Shown here: one piece after another, positions 10,455-22,070 of the stretch
How the letters are laid out: each line of letters begins with the position of its first letter
Numbering within the stretch: the first letter of the stretch is position 1
Assembly: GCF_002575655.3 (NCBI RefSeq)
Contig: NC_053039.3
Location: 377,185,633-377,249,632, forward strand
Length of the DNA: 64,000 nt
From: Aegilops tauschii subsp. strangulata
Lineage: Eukaryota > Streptophyta > Magnoliopsida > Poales > Poaceae
Reading direction: 5' to 3'
Program-made: the position numbers and the translations under genes
The notes under the pieces: generated by a model
What the model was told of the DNA's origin: nothing
Databases searched by the model: none
The model's input: the letters and a program-made list of their open reading frames with translations, nothing else

Positions 10455-11470
10455 GTATATAGAAAGGGTCGATGGGGACTGTCCGTGTGTATGCTTGTGA
10501 GAGGAAGAGTGCTTGTAATAAAGGTTAGTGAAAACAGTCGTAAATGGTTATGAGAGGGAGGGCGGGTTATATCGAGAGGATTTCTGCGAGAAAGACACCT
10601 CGGGAGAGAGTGTGTGAGCATGTGTGAGATTCCACCGATGGAGAGTGAAACTACACGTAAAAGACTGATGTACACATTGATTAAAGATATAAATTGTATC
10701 CAAATATTAGGATGGGATCATGATATTTGCAATTCGCGTAAGGAACGGTCATTGATCCATCAGACATCTAGATTCTATCAAATTTGAGCATGTCTATGTT
10801 ATTATTCGACATAATTGATCCACATAGTTAGTATTTTGAACTCCAGACAATGCATAGCTTTAGCAATCGAATATAAACGTGAGTATAGTTTATGTTGTGT
10901 GTGTAAAGCACATTATACATACTTAAGGTGGCTTAAAAAATTCGAATTCAACATGAAGTCCATTTAATTATTTGAATTTGATATCATGGCATTTGTAAAT
11001 CATACCTAAATTATGGGGGCACCAGTCTTTGCTCTGATTTTGTACATAATAGCATATATAGTCGTGTACAAAATAGATTCAAATTTAGCTCCTCCATTCC
11101 AAAATAATCGTAGTTATAGGATTTCAAGTGTCAAAATTTCAAAAAGAAGCAGATAATTTAATGAGGTTTTCAAACATACAAGGTCAAATTTAATGTTGTC
11201 CATTTAGGTCAGTCCTCAAAGTTCAAGAGTACTCTAAACGTGAATGCTTCCGTTTCAAAATTTCGAATGAAGCGCCAAAAGAGCCTCTAGTCGCCCGAAA
11301 CCTCGTGAGACCAATGTTTGGTAGTAGAAGGAAATTACTTTTCTAACTCCGACCCGTGAAACCTACCGGCCCGACGTCCAAAGGTCTAAACCGGGATAGG
11401 TTTGTAGCTTCGTCTAGACACCACGCAACCGCCTCCGAAAAACATTCATACACAATGGCCACCTAAGCAC
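10455..11470. other. Intergenic, AT-rich, no gene seen
   Basis: Continues the flank that lies 5' of the Gypsy insertion. No coding potential. At 11093-11120 CTCCTCCATTCCAAAATA resembles the terminal repeat of a Stowaway (Tc1/Mariner) MITE, but no partner end is seen, so at most this is a remnant. Confidence 0.45.
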
Positions 11471-12240
11471 ACATGCGCGCGGCCGAAATCGCTCCCGCCC
11501 ACTATTTGGAACATCTGGGATTACCATCCTACCCCCGACCCGCAATAGGTCCAAAATTTAAGAGGGGCGCAAAGTTTGTACTTTCCCCAAATTTCAAAGA
11601 AGTGCATCCCATCTGTTCAAAAAAGCCAAAAACAAGTGCGTCCCAGACCGAAACATGGTTCTTCCTTAGCTCCCCCCGCCCCCGCCCCCCGTCCGATTCC
11701 CCATTCGTACTCCGTCGGCGCCAAAACGACCTCTCGACTAGCCGCAAAACCTCGGCGTCCTCCGTCCGCCACCCCATCCTACCCATCAACCGCCGCGCTC
11801 CTCCATCACGCCGGAGCCGTACCCCGACGGCGTCGTCCACCTCAACCTCAACCGCAACGCCCTCCACGACTAGTAGTTGAAGCCGAGGCCGAGCCGTCTG
11901 TACTCGAGCCAGTTCAACCATACCATCATGCGCCTCACCGCTGCCGCTCAAACTTCGCCACCGTCCACTGCACCGAAGCTGTTCCTGCTACGCCGTCCTT
12001 CGCCGCCTCGGATATGCTTCCCCTCCACCGACATACGACCATGGCAACACAGTCAACAATTTGGCCACGGGTTTGTCCAAGGCTGCACCCTCCTCCGAAA
12101 CATCGGTTCCCCCGGCAAAAAGAAGAAGATCGCCGTGACACATGGAGGACACCACACTGGCAACCGGAAACGGTACTCCTCTTCCCTTATTCGTGCAAAT
12201 CTTATGTGTCTACTTGCACGGTATTCATCCCATAGAAGAC
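11471..12240 (+). other. GC-rich block, possible 5' exon of a gene or captured gene fragment
   Basis: Abrupt change to CCG-rich, proline/arginine-coding sequence with frames open on both strands. Examples are a plus-strand frame 11576-12235 rich in Pro, Arg and Ala, and another at 11877-12245. The look is that of the GC-rich 5' end of a grass gene: upstream AT-rich sequence, then GC-rich first exon. None of the frames shows a domain I recognise, and high GC alone opens frames on both strands. It could be the first exon of the CACTA gene that follows, or host sequence picked up by the transposon. No choice of frame is safe. Confidence 0.35.
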
Positions 12241-12390
12241 ACTAGTTGACCGCTTATTCTTGATACTAGATGTTCCTAGTAACTCGCGATGCACAAGGTT
12301 TTTCCTCATATACTATTTCACCTTAGCTAGAGGTCCGGCGCCCCCCTGGATTTCAATTCCTGGTCAGTTGATTCCCAATTAACAGAAGCA

Positions 12391-12434
12391 TTCCCCGGCG
12401 TAACAGGCGCTAGTCCGCCTATTACACCGGGGAA
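12391..12434. repeat. 44-bp near-perfect inverted repeat
   Basis: TTCCCCGGCGTAACAGGCG faces CGCCTATTACACCGGGGAA across six bases, with two mismatches in 19 pairs. It starts a GC-rich, non-coding stretch reaching about 12660. It could be a cruciform or a small hairpin element; no target duplication was identified. Confidence 0.65.
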
Positions 12435-12982
12435 GCAGCGCCTCGGTGTTTATCTTAGGGGCGTGTAGGGCCAAGAGCTGCTGGCGCCCGATCTGGAGGT
12501 CGGCCGGGATTAAAGGGATGGCCTGGGGGCGCTGCCAAGCATGACGGTGGTGTGAGGTCGAGGGGAGGGCGGGGCAGCGGAGGCAGGGGTCTGGGCCGGT
12601 GGTCGCTGGCGGTTCAAGAAAGATCGTCAACAGTGACTGGCGGGAGGTAGACGAAGGCCATCTGCCCGTTCCTTATAGATCGGACGATTCATAAAAAATC
12701 GACTGGCCTATTTATTTCCAGTCGACTGTTATCTTGATAGGACCACATGTGGTGGTGTGCTGGAGGAGTACCTGCATTTCCCAGCCATCCCTGTGCTCAT
12801 ATATTACAAAATCATACGGAGTAGAATCTAATTTTGTTTGCCATGCAATGTTGTAGAGCTATCATATGTCTCCTGGCATTTATTTTTCAGCCACCTACTA
12901 TATGCTACTTTTACAGTGCACTAGTTCTGCACACACTTCACCCATACTCTCACTATTGTGTTTTTATGCAAAGGTATTTCAG

Positions 12983-13152
12983 ACTCTGCTGCCTTGAGAG
13001 AAGCAGAAAAGAAAAGAGAGAAGTTGCTCCAGCGTTGTACGCGGATAGGCCAGACACGTTTCAGCCTTATAAAGGGTGCAGTGTCAGCAAATGGAGACGG
13101 TAAACGTAGCTCTGGAGTTGATGACCTCGCTCGCAATCAACCACCATCCCAG
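12983..13152 (+). pseudogene. CACTA gene, exon module 1
   Basis: A 3' splice site (GTATTTCAG, ending 12982) opens a frame translating as DSAALREAEKKREK... to ...RNQPPSQ, and a 5' splice site follows (CAG|GTGCTTGC at 13152/13153). The C-terminal part (GKRSSGVDD...PSQ) is repeated in modules 2 and 3, and the following intron starts with the same words (GCTTGCT, TAACTT, ATGTGGTTGCATGTTGC). The charged, low-complexity content fits the variable N-terminal part of CACTA accessory proteins. Exon calls are by eye from splice consensus; no transcript supports them. Confidence 0.5.
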
Positions 13153-13217
13153 GTGCTTGCTTTAACTTCGCGGTGTCATATGTGGTTGCATGTTGCATAT
13201 GGTGTCTAGCTTGTATT

Positions 13218-13452
13218 CGAAAGGCCGAAGTCGGTCTTTATTAAGATAAGGAAAGATATTTTTTACATGAACCACCATCCCGTGAGCACCAGAAGACAAA
13301 TAGCTAGTCAGGGCACTGGCCAAGCCAGTGACAAGCCCAGCACAGACAAGCATCACATGGAAGCCAACTAAAAAGCCACGATGGTGGCGAAGCAGCCCAC
13401 CTCCCACCAGGCTTTCAGGTCCTAGATGATCATGCTCACCACTCCAGCCGGA
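13218..13452 (-). mobile_element. 5'-truncated LINE-like insertion with 15-bp target duplication
   Basis: A 235-bp block is flanked by perfect copies of TGTCTAGCTTGTATT (13203-13217 and 13453-13467), splitting the intron sequence of module 1. On the minus strand its 3' end reads CTTAATAAAGACCGACTTC and then GGCCTTTCG. A long target duplication, short 5'-truncated body and defined 3' end fit target-primed insertion by a LINE or a LINE-mobilised transcript. No poly(A) tail is seen, so a SINE or processed cDNA is an alternative. Confidence 0.6.
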
Positions 13453-13637
13453 TGTCTAGCTTGTATTGCTTCCAATTTGGTTAAATTGCATCTGCTTAGC
13501 TTACACATTATACCTTTGAATATGACATGCCTTCCTGTTTTTGGTACATACTAGTACATCTGTCTATTAACCATGTTCTTACATCAAACTAATGTTCATG
13601 TGTATCCCTCATCAATCACTTATGATGAGGCAATCAG

Positions 13638-13796
13638 GCCAGTGGACTACTGTGAGTAAAGATCCTCATTTAAAGAATGCAGCTTCAGCCTCCCAACATG
13701 ATTCTCAAGAAACAGCAAGGCTAGATGAAGATAGTGAACGTAGCTCTGTAGTTGATTACCGCATTTCCCCTACACTAGCATCGCAGGTGCTTGCTC
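13638..13796 (+). pseudogene. CACTA gene, exon module 2
   Basis: Starts after CAATCAG (13637) and ends at TCGCAG|GTGCTTGC (13796/13797). It translates as ...SEDSERSSVVDYRISPTLASQ, collinear with module 1 and module 3. The intron after it again begins with the GTGGTTGCATGTTGCATATG text. Internal duplication of an exon-intron unit is therefore clear, even though the original protein cannot be judged. Confidence 0.5.
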
Positions 13797-14029
13797 TAAC
13801 TTGGCAGCGTGATATGTGGTTGCATGTTGCATATGGTGTCTAGATTGTAATTCTTCCAATCTGGTTAAATTGCATGTGCTATTCTGCTTAGTTTATACAT
13901 TATACCTGTTAATGTGACATGCCTTCCTGTTTTTAGTACATAGTACATCTGTCTATTAAGCATGTCCTTACATAAAACTATTGTTTTTTTGTATCCCGCA
14001 TCAATCAATATGACAAGACACCTTTAGTA

Positions 14030-15250
14030 TATGCAGCACGATATTAGTTGCATCTTTCATATGATTTATAGCATGCACTGCTTCTAATTTGTTGAAATGC
14101 CATTTATGATGGGACGCTTTTAACTTGGCAGAGTCATATTGGTTGCATCTTTCATGTGGTGTCTAGCTTGCATTGCTTCTTATTTGTTGGAATGGTTTCT
14201 GCTTAGTTTACACAAACAATTGTGAATATGCCATGTCGTCCTGTTTTTCGTACATATTTCATCCTGGTATCATGTGTTTGCCTTACATCAAAGTAGTGAT
14301 TGTCAGTATCATGCACGAATGAGTTCTGAAGAGTGAATTTTATTGCTTTTTCTTGTCGGTTTTACTTGACAATTCAAAATCAATAAAGCGGAAGGCAGTT
14401 AGCAAGGCAGTTGATAAAGGTGCTCCTTCCAAATGGAGGGCCTCTACAGATTCTACTCCTCCATCCCCCCAAGATGATTTGCAAGACAACACATGCATAG
14501 ACACTCAACGTAGCTGTGTTGATGATGAGCACGTCTCCCCTAGTGCACCATCACAGGTGCTCCCTCTAACTTGGCACTGTTACATGTGGTTGCATGTTAT
14601 GTATGATGTCTAGTTTGTATTGCTTCTAATTTTGTTGAATTCCATCTGCTTACTTTACACATTATACTTGTGAATAAGACACGTGTTCCTGTTTCTAGAA
14701 CATACAATATCTGTCTATCACACCATGTTCTTACATCAAATTACTACTGTTGTGTAACCTGCAACAATCACTTATCATAAGACACGTTTGACTTGGGAGT
14801 GTGATATAGGTTACATCTCGCATTCTTTTCTAGCTTGTACTACTTCTAATTTGTTGAAATGGCACTTATGACGAGACAGTTTTAACTTGGTAGAGTGATA
14901 TTCATTGCATCTTTCATATGGTGTCTAGCTTTCATTGCTTCTAATTTGTTGAAATGCCTTCTCCTTAGTTTACACATCATAACCTGTGAATATGCAATGG
15001 CACTAATGACGAGAGACCTTTAACTTGGTAGTGTGATGTTGTTTGCATCTTCCATATGATTTAATTCTTGTACTGCTTCACATTTGTTTAAAGGCCATTT
15101 ATGATGAGACACTGTTAACTTGGCAGAGCGATATTTGTAGCATCTTTCATATGGTGTCTACCTTCCATTGCATTGCTTCTAATTTAGTGAAATGTCTTCT
15201 GCTTAGTTTACACATCATAGTTCTGGTTATCTCATGTCGTCCTATTTTTC
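14030..15250 (+). repeat. Decayed tandem exon/intron modules in the CACTA gene
   Basis: The word GTTGCATCTTTCATATGGTGTCTAG (split, with variants) and the companion GCTTCTAATTTGTTGAAATG recur near 14048, 14143, 14588, 14810, 14905, 15040 and 15137, in addition to the copies after modules 1 and 2. Between them are variants of CATTTATGATGAGACAC and TTTTAACTTGGCAGAGTG. They are degenerate tandem copies of the module seen in exons 1-3, most without coding sequence. Confidence 0.75.
14391..14556 (+). pseudogene. CACTA gene, exon module 3
   Basis: The open frame runs to the splice donor CACAG|GTGCTCCC (14556/14557) and translates as ...STPPSPQDDLQD, then ...DDEHVSPSAPSQ, aligning with the ends of modules 1 and 2. 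The 5' boundary is uncertain; the frame is already open from 14353. Basic residues near the start (KSIKRKAVSKAVDKG) look like a nuclear-localisation tract, which would suit a DNA-binding transposon protein (inference). Confidence 0.45.
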
Positions 15251-15372
15251 GTACATATTACATCCTCCTATCATGTGGTTGTCTAACATCAAAGTTCAGT
15301 TCGTCCGTATCGCGCATCAATTTGTTCTGAAGAACTAAATTGTTATTCGTTTTCTTGTCGGCTTGACTTAAC

Positions 15373-15547
15373 ATGGCACAGAGAAAGAGGAAGCAACACA
15401 GAATGACAGGGAAAGGGAAGCGGATGAATCCTGCAGATTCTGCTGGTACTGATGGTGCAATAGAAGGTCAAAGTCCAGCGGAAAATTGTACAAACAGGGT
15501 ATCCCGTGCTACACGAGCTGCAGAAGAAGCCAAACAGAAACAAATAG
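15373..15547 (+). pseudogene. CACTA gene exon, 5' part, cut by Angela
   Basis: Begins MAQRKRKQHRMTGKGKR (strongly basic) and runs in frame up to ...AEEAKQKQ, where Angela inserted. The target-site sequence AATAG is at 15543-15547. Across the insertion the frame resumes at 24081 and continues to 24180. After the second insertion the coding sequence carries on at 59706, but in another frame, so an indel or unrecognised splice lies in this exon. The basic start suggests nuclear targeting; function is inferred from the downstream Transposase_24-like region. Confidence 0.55.
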
Positions 15548-17270
15548 TGAAGGAAATATGCCCTAGAGGCAATAATAAAGTTGTTATTTTATATTTCCTT
15601 ATATCATGATAAATGTTTATTATTCATGCTAGAATTGTATTAACCGGAAACTTGATACATGTGTGAATACATAGACAAAACAAAGTGTCCCTAGTATGCC
15701 TCTACTTGACTAGCTCGTTAATCAAAGATGGTTAAGTTTCCTAACCATAGACATGTGTTGTCATTTGATGAATGGGATCACATCATTAGGAGAATGATGT
15801 GATGGACAAGACCCATCCGTTAGATTAGCACTATGATCGTTTAGTTTATTGCTATTGCTTTCTTCATGACTTATACATGTTCCTATGACTATGAGATTAT
15901 GCAACTCCCGAATACCGGAGGAACACTTAGTGTGCTATCAAACGTCACAACGTAACTGGGTGATTATAAAGATGCTCTACAGGTGTCTCCGATGGTGTTT
16001 GTTGAGTTGGCATAGATCAAGATTAGGATTTGTCACTCCGATTGTCGGAGAGGTATCTTTGGGCCCTCTCGGTAATGCACATCAGTATAAGCCTTGCAAG
16101 CAATGTGACTAATGAGTTAGTTGCGAGATGGTGCATTACGGAACGAGTAAAGAGACTTGCCGGTAACGAGATTGAACTAGGTATTGAGATACCGACGATC
16201 GAATCTCAGGCAAGTAACATACCGATGACAAAGGGAACAATGTATGTTGTTAAGTGGTTTGACCGATAAATATCCTCGTAGAATATGTGGGAGCCAATAT
16301 GAGCATCCAGGTTCCGCTATTGGTTATTGACCGAAGATGTGTCTCGGTCATGTCTACATAGTTCTCGAAACCGTAGGGCCCGCACGCTTAACGTTCTGTG
16401 ATGATCGATATTATGAGTTTATGTGTTTTGATGTACCGAAGGTTGTTCGGAGTCCCGGATGTGATCACGGACATGACGAGGAGTCTCAAAATGGTCGAGA
16501 CATAAAGATCGATATATTGGATGGCTATGTTTGGACATCGGAATAGTTCCGGGGGAGTTCGGGCATTTACCGGAGTACCAAGAGGTTACCGGAACCCCGC
16601 GGGGAGTGTATGGGCCTTATTGGGCCTTAGTGGGAGAGAGGAGGAAGCGTCCTAGGAGGGGGTGCCCCCCAAGCCCAATCCGAATTGGGAGGGGGGCGGC
16701 CCCCCTTTCCTTCCTACCTTTCTCCTCCTTCCTTCCTCTCCTACTCCTACTTGGAAGGGGGGGGGATCCTACTCCCGGTGGGAGTAGGACTCCCCTAGGG
16801 CGCGCCATAGAGAGGGCCGACCCTCCCCCTCCTCCACTCCTTTATATACGAGGGAGGGGGCACCCCATAGACACACAAGTTGATCATTGTCTTAGCCGTG
16901 TGCGGTGCCCCCTTCCACATATTCCACCTCGGTCATATCATTGTAGTGCTTAGGCGAAGCCCTGCGTTGGTAACTTCATCAACACCATCATCACGCCATC
17001 GTGCCGACGAAGCTCTTCCCCGACACTCAGCTGGATCAAGAGTTCGTGGGACGTCACCGAGCTGAACGTGTGCAGATCACGGAGGTGGCGTACTTTCGGT
17101 ACTAGGATCGGTTGAATCGCGAAGACGTTCGACTACATCAACCGCGTCACTTGACGCTTCCGCTTATGGTCTACGAGGGTATGTGGACAACACTCTCCCG
17201 CTCATTGCTGTGCATCACATAGATCTTGCATGATCGTAGGAATTTTTTGAAATTACTGCGTTCCCCAACA
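15548..17270 (+). repeat. 5' LTR of Angela-type element
   Basis: Contains a TATA box (TATATA, about 16843-16848) after a G/C-rich purine-pyrimidine stretch, and a perfect hairpin CCTACTCCC-GGT-GGGAGTAGG at 16768-16788 just upstream. Open frames inside (for example 16531-16953) are LTR sequence and not genes. Confidence 0.95.
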
Positions 17271-17271
17271 G

Positions 17272-17283
17272 TGGCATCCGAGC
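17272..17283 (+). other. Primer binding site, degenerate initiator tRNA-Met
   Basis: TGGCATCCGAGC lies one base after the LTR end. The family norm is TGGTATCAGAGC, complementary to initiator tRNA-Met, so two positions have mutated. Confidence 0.75.
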
Positions 17284-18540
17284 CAGGTCTATGCGTAGAT
17301 GTTATATGCACGAGTAGAACACAAAGAATTGTGGGCGATAATAATCATACTGCTTACCAGCATGTCATACTTTGATTCGGCGGTATTGTTGGATGAAGCG
17401 GCCCGGACCGACATTACGCGTACGCTTCTGCGAGACTGGTTCTACCGACGTGCTTCGCACACAGGTGGCTGGCGGGTGTCAGTTTCTCCAACTTTAGTTG
17501 AATCGAGTGTGGCTACGCCCGGTCCTTGTTGAAGGTTAAAACAGCACACTTGACGAAAATCGTTGTGGTTTTGATGTGTAGGTAAGAACGGTTCTTGCTC
17601 AGCCCGTAGCAGCCACGTTAAACTTGCAACAACAAAGTAGAGGACGTCTAACTTGTTTTTGCAGGTCATGTTGTGATGTGATATGGTCAAGACGTGATGA
17701 GATATAAGTTGTTGTATGAGATGATCATGTTTTGTTGAAGTTATCGGCAACTGACAGAAGCCTTATGGTTGTCTCTTTATTGCATAAGATGCAAGCGCCA
17801 AATAATTGCTTTACTTTATCGCTATGCGATAGCAATAGTTGGCGAGACGACCATGTGATGACACGTTGATAGAGATCAAGATGATGGAGATCATGGTGTC
17901 ATGCCGGTGACGATAGAGATCATGACGGTACTTTGGAGATGGAGATCAAAGGTGCAAGATGATCATGGCCATATCATGTCACATATTTTGATTGCATGTG
18001 ATGTTTATCCTTTATGCATCTTATTTTGCTTAGTTCGGCAGTAGCATTATAAGATGATCTCTCACTAAATTTCAAGGTATAAGTGTTCTCCCTGAGTATG
18101 CACCGTTGCGATAGTTCGTCGTGCCGAGACACCACATGATGATCGGGTGTGATAAGCTCTACGTTCACATACAACGGGTGCAAGCCAGTTTTGCACACGC
18201 GGAATACTCGGGTTAAACTTGACGAGCCTAGCATATGCAGATATGGCCTCAGAACACTGGAGACCGAAAGGTCGAGCGCGAATCATATAGTAGATATGAT
18301 CAACATAGTGATGTTCACCATTGAAAACTACTCCATCTCACGTGATGACCGGACATGGTTAGTTGATTTGGATCACGTGATCATTTAGATGACTAGAGGG
18401 ATGTCTATCTAAGTGGGAGTTCTTAAGTAATATGATTAATTGAACTTTAATTTTTCATGAACTTAGTCCTGATAGTATTTGCATAACTATGTTGTAGATC
18501 AATAGCTCATGATGTAGCTCCCCGTTTATTTTTGATATGT
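17284..18540 (+). other. Angela leader, non-coding
   Basis: Untranslated leader between primer site and gag. Short frames on both strands have no family features. The length of about 1.25 kb fits the long leader known in this group. Confidence 0.6.
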
Positions 18541-19372
18541 TCCTAGATAAAAACTATGTTGAAAGATGATAGTAGCAATGATGTAGACTAGGTCCGTGAT
18601 CTGAGGATTATCCTCATTGCCGCACAGAAGAATTATGTCTTTGATGCACCGCTAGGTGACAGACCTATTGCAGGAGCAGATGCAGACTTTATGAACGTTT
18701 GACAAGCTCGGTATGATGACTACTTGATAGTTTAGTGCACCATGCTTTACGGCTTAGAACCGGGACTTCAAAAATGTTTTGAACACCATGGAGCATATAA
18801 GATGTTCCATGAGTTGAAATTGGCATTTCATACTCATGCCCGTGTCAAGAGGTATGAGACCTCTGACAGTACTTTGCCTACAAGATGGAGGAGAATAGCT
18901 CAACCAGTGAGCATGTGCTCAGATTGTCTGGGTACTACAATTGCTTGAATCAAGTGGGAGTTAATCTTCCAGATAAGATAGTAATTGACAAAGTTCTCTA
19001 GTCACTATCACCAAGTTACTAGAACTTCGTGATGAACTATAATATGCAAGGGATAACGAAAACAATTCCCAAGCTCTTCGCGATGCTAAAATCGGCGAAG
19101 GTAGAAATCAAGAAAAGCATCAAGTGTTGATGGTTAACAAGACCACTAGTTTCAAGAAAAGGGCAAAGGAATAGAGAGGGAACTTCAAGAAGAATGAAAA
19201 ACAAGTTGTCACTCCCGTGAAGAAGCCCAAAGCTAGACCCAAGCCTGAAACTGAGTGCTTCTACTGCAAAGGGAATGGTCACTGGAAGTGGAACTGCCCT
19301 AGATACTTGGCGGATAAGAAGGATGGCATAGTGCACAAAGGTATATTGGATATACATGTCATTTATGTGTAC
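18541..19372 (+). pseudogene. gag: gag pseudogene of Angela-type element
   Basis: Capsid-type sequence is visible in pieces (MLYGLEPGLQKCFEHHG and following, near 18742) with stops such as those around 18703 and 18735. The nucleocapsid zinc knuckle CFYCKGNGHWKWNC (CCHC) is intact near 19256-19297. Gag would form the virus-like particle and bind the genomic RNA. Multiple stops and shifts make it non-functional. Confidence 0.75.
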
Positions 19373-22070
19373 TTTACTAGTGTTTATAGCAACCCCTCGG
19401 TATTTGATACTGGTTCAGTTGCTAAGAGTAGTAACTCGAAACGGGAGTTCCAAAATGAACACAGACTAGTTAAGGGCGAGGTGATGATGTGTGTTGGAAG
19501 TCATTCCAAGGTTGATAATATCACAATCGCACACTACCTTTACCTTCGGGATTAGTGTTGAACCTAAAATAAATGTTATTTGGTGTTTGCGTTGAGCATA
19601 AATATGATTGGATCATGTTTAATGCAATACGGTTATTCATTTATGTCAAAGAATAATTGTTGTTCTATTTAAATGAATAAAACCTTCTATGGTCATACAC
19701 TCAAAATAAATGGTTTATTGAATCTCGATCGTAGTGATACACATATTCATAATATTGAAGCCAAAAGATGCAAAGTTAATAATGATAGTGCAATTTATTT
19801 GTGACACTGCCGTTTAGGTCATATTGGTGTAAAGCGCATGAAGAAACTCCATGCTGATGGGATTTTGGAATCAGTTGATTATGAATCACTTGATACTTGC
19901 GAACCATGCCTCATGGGCAAGATGACTAAGAATCCATTCTCCGGAACAATGGAGCGAGCAACTGACTTATTGGAAATAATACATACTGATGTATGCGGTC
20001 CGATGAGTGTTGAGGCTCGCGGAGGGTATCGTTATTTTCTGACCTTCACAGATGATTTGAGCAGATATAGGTATATCTACTTGATGAAACATAAGTCTGA
20101 AACATTTGAAAAGTTCAAAGAATTTCAGAGTGAGGTGGAAAATCATCGTAACAAGAAAATAAACTTTCTACGATTTGATCGCCGAGGCGAATATTTGAGT
20201 TACGAGTTTGGTCTTCAATTAAAACAATGTGGAATAGTTTCACAAATTCATGCCACCTGGAACACCACAGCATAAGGGTGTGTCCGAACGTCATAACCGT
20301 ACTTTATTGGATATAGTGCAATCTATGATGTCTCTTACCGATTTACCACTATCGTTTTGGGGTTATGCATTAGAGACAGCTGCATTCACGTTAAAAAGGG
20401 CACCGTCTAAATTCGTTGAGACGACACCGTATGAACTGTGGTTTAGCAAGAAACCTAAGCTGTCGTTTCTTAAAGTTTGGGGTTGCGATGCTTATGTGAA
20501 AAAGTTTCATCTTGATAAAATCAAACCCAAGACAGAGAAGTGCGTCTTCATGTGATACCCAAAAGTAACTGTTGGGTACACCTTCTATCACAGATCCGAA
20601 GGCAAGATATTCGTTGCTAAGAATGGATCCTTTCTAAAGAAGGAGTTTCTCTCGAAAGAAGTGAGTGGGAGGAAAGTAGAACTTGATGAGGTAATTGTAC
20701 CTTCTCCTGAATTGGAAAGTAGTTCATCACAGAAATCAGTTCTAGTGATTCCTACACCAATTAGTGAGGAAGCTAATGATAATGATCATGAAACTTCAGA
20801 TCAAGTTACTACCGAACCTCGTAGGTCAACCAGAGTAAGGTCTGCACCAGAGTGGTACGGTAATCCTATTCTGGAGGTCATGTTACTTGACCATGATGAA
20901 CGTACGTACTATGAGGAAGCGATGATGAGCCCAGATTCCGCGAAATGGTTTGAGGCCATGAAATCTGAGATGGGATCCATGTATGAGAACAAAGTATGGA
21001 CATTGATTGACTTGCCCAATGATCGGTGAGCCATTGAGAATAAATGAATCTTCAAGAGGAAGACAGACGCTGATAGTAGTGTTACTATCTACAAAGCTCG
21101 AATTGTCGAAAAAGGTTTTCAACAAGTTCAACATGTTGACTACGATGAGTTTTTTTCTCACTCGTAGCGATGCTTAAGTCTGTCGGAATCATGTTAGCAA
21201 TTGCCGCATTTTATGAAATCTGGCAAATGGATAAACAAAACTGCATTCCTTAATGGATTTCTTAAAGAAGAGTTGTATATGATGCAACTAGAAGGTTTTG
21301 TCGATCCTAAAGGTGCTAACAAAGTGTGCAAAGCTCCAGCGATCCATCTTTGGACTGGTGCAAGCATCTCAGAGTTGGAATATATGCTTTGATGAGTTGA
21401 TCAAAGCATATAGTTTTATACAGACTTGCGGTGAAGCCTGTATTTACAAGAAAGTGAGTGGGAGCACTACAACATTTGTGATAAGTATATGTGAATGACA
21501 TATTGTTGATCGGAAATGATGTAGAAATTTCTGGAAAGCTTTAAAGGAGTGTTTGATAAGAGTTTTTCAAAGAAAGACCTCGGTGAAGCTTCTTACATAT
21601 TGAGCATCAAGATCTATAGAGATAGATCAAGACGCTTGATAAGTTTTTTCAATGAGTACATACCTTGACAAGTTTTTGAAGTAGTTCAAAATGGAACAGT
21701 CAAAGAAAGAGTTCTTGCCTGTGTTGCAAGGTGTGAAGTTGAGTAAGACTCAAAGCCCGACCACGACAGAAGATAGAGAGAGAATGAAAGTCTATGCCTC
21801 GGCCATAGGTTCTATAAAGTATGACATGCTGTGTACCAGACCTATTGTATACCCTGCCCTGAGTTTGGCAAGGGAGTACAATTTTGATCTAGGAGTAGAT
21901 CACTGGACAGCGGTCAAAATTATCCTTAGAGGACTAAGGAAATATTTCTCGGTTATGGAGGTGATAAAGAGTTACGTCAATGCAAGCTTTGACACCGATC
22001 TGGATGAGTCTAAGTCACAATCCGGATACATATTGAAAGTGGCAGCAATTAGCTAAAGTAGCTCCGTGCA
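19373..22070 (+). pseudogene. pol: pol pseudogene of Angela-type element (protease, integrase, RT, RNase H)
   Basis: Domains appear in Copia order. Protease: DTGS near 19408. Integrase: zinc-binding H-H-C-C around 19800-19925 and core with THTDVCGPM-like (ihTDVCGP), LRFDRRGEY and GVSERHNRTL, so the three acidic residues remain although a stop splits the domain near 20274. Linker: 20661-21029. RT: fragments with [14 protein letters not shown] near 21270. The RT catalytic YVDD is YVND at 21488-21499. RNase H: near 21930-22050, with YVNASFDTD where an acidic residue is normally expected. Stops and frameshifts occur throughout (for example 19802, 21028, 21390, 22056). It cannot encode a working polyprotein. 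Confidence 0.85.

Noticed and set aside
11093..11120. Stowaway-type MITE
   Set aside because: Only one end-like word is present and no partner terminus or TA duplication could be paired with it.
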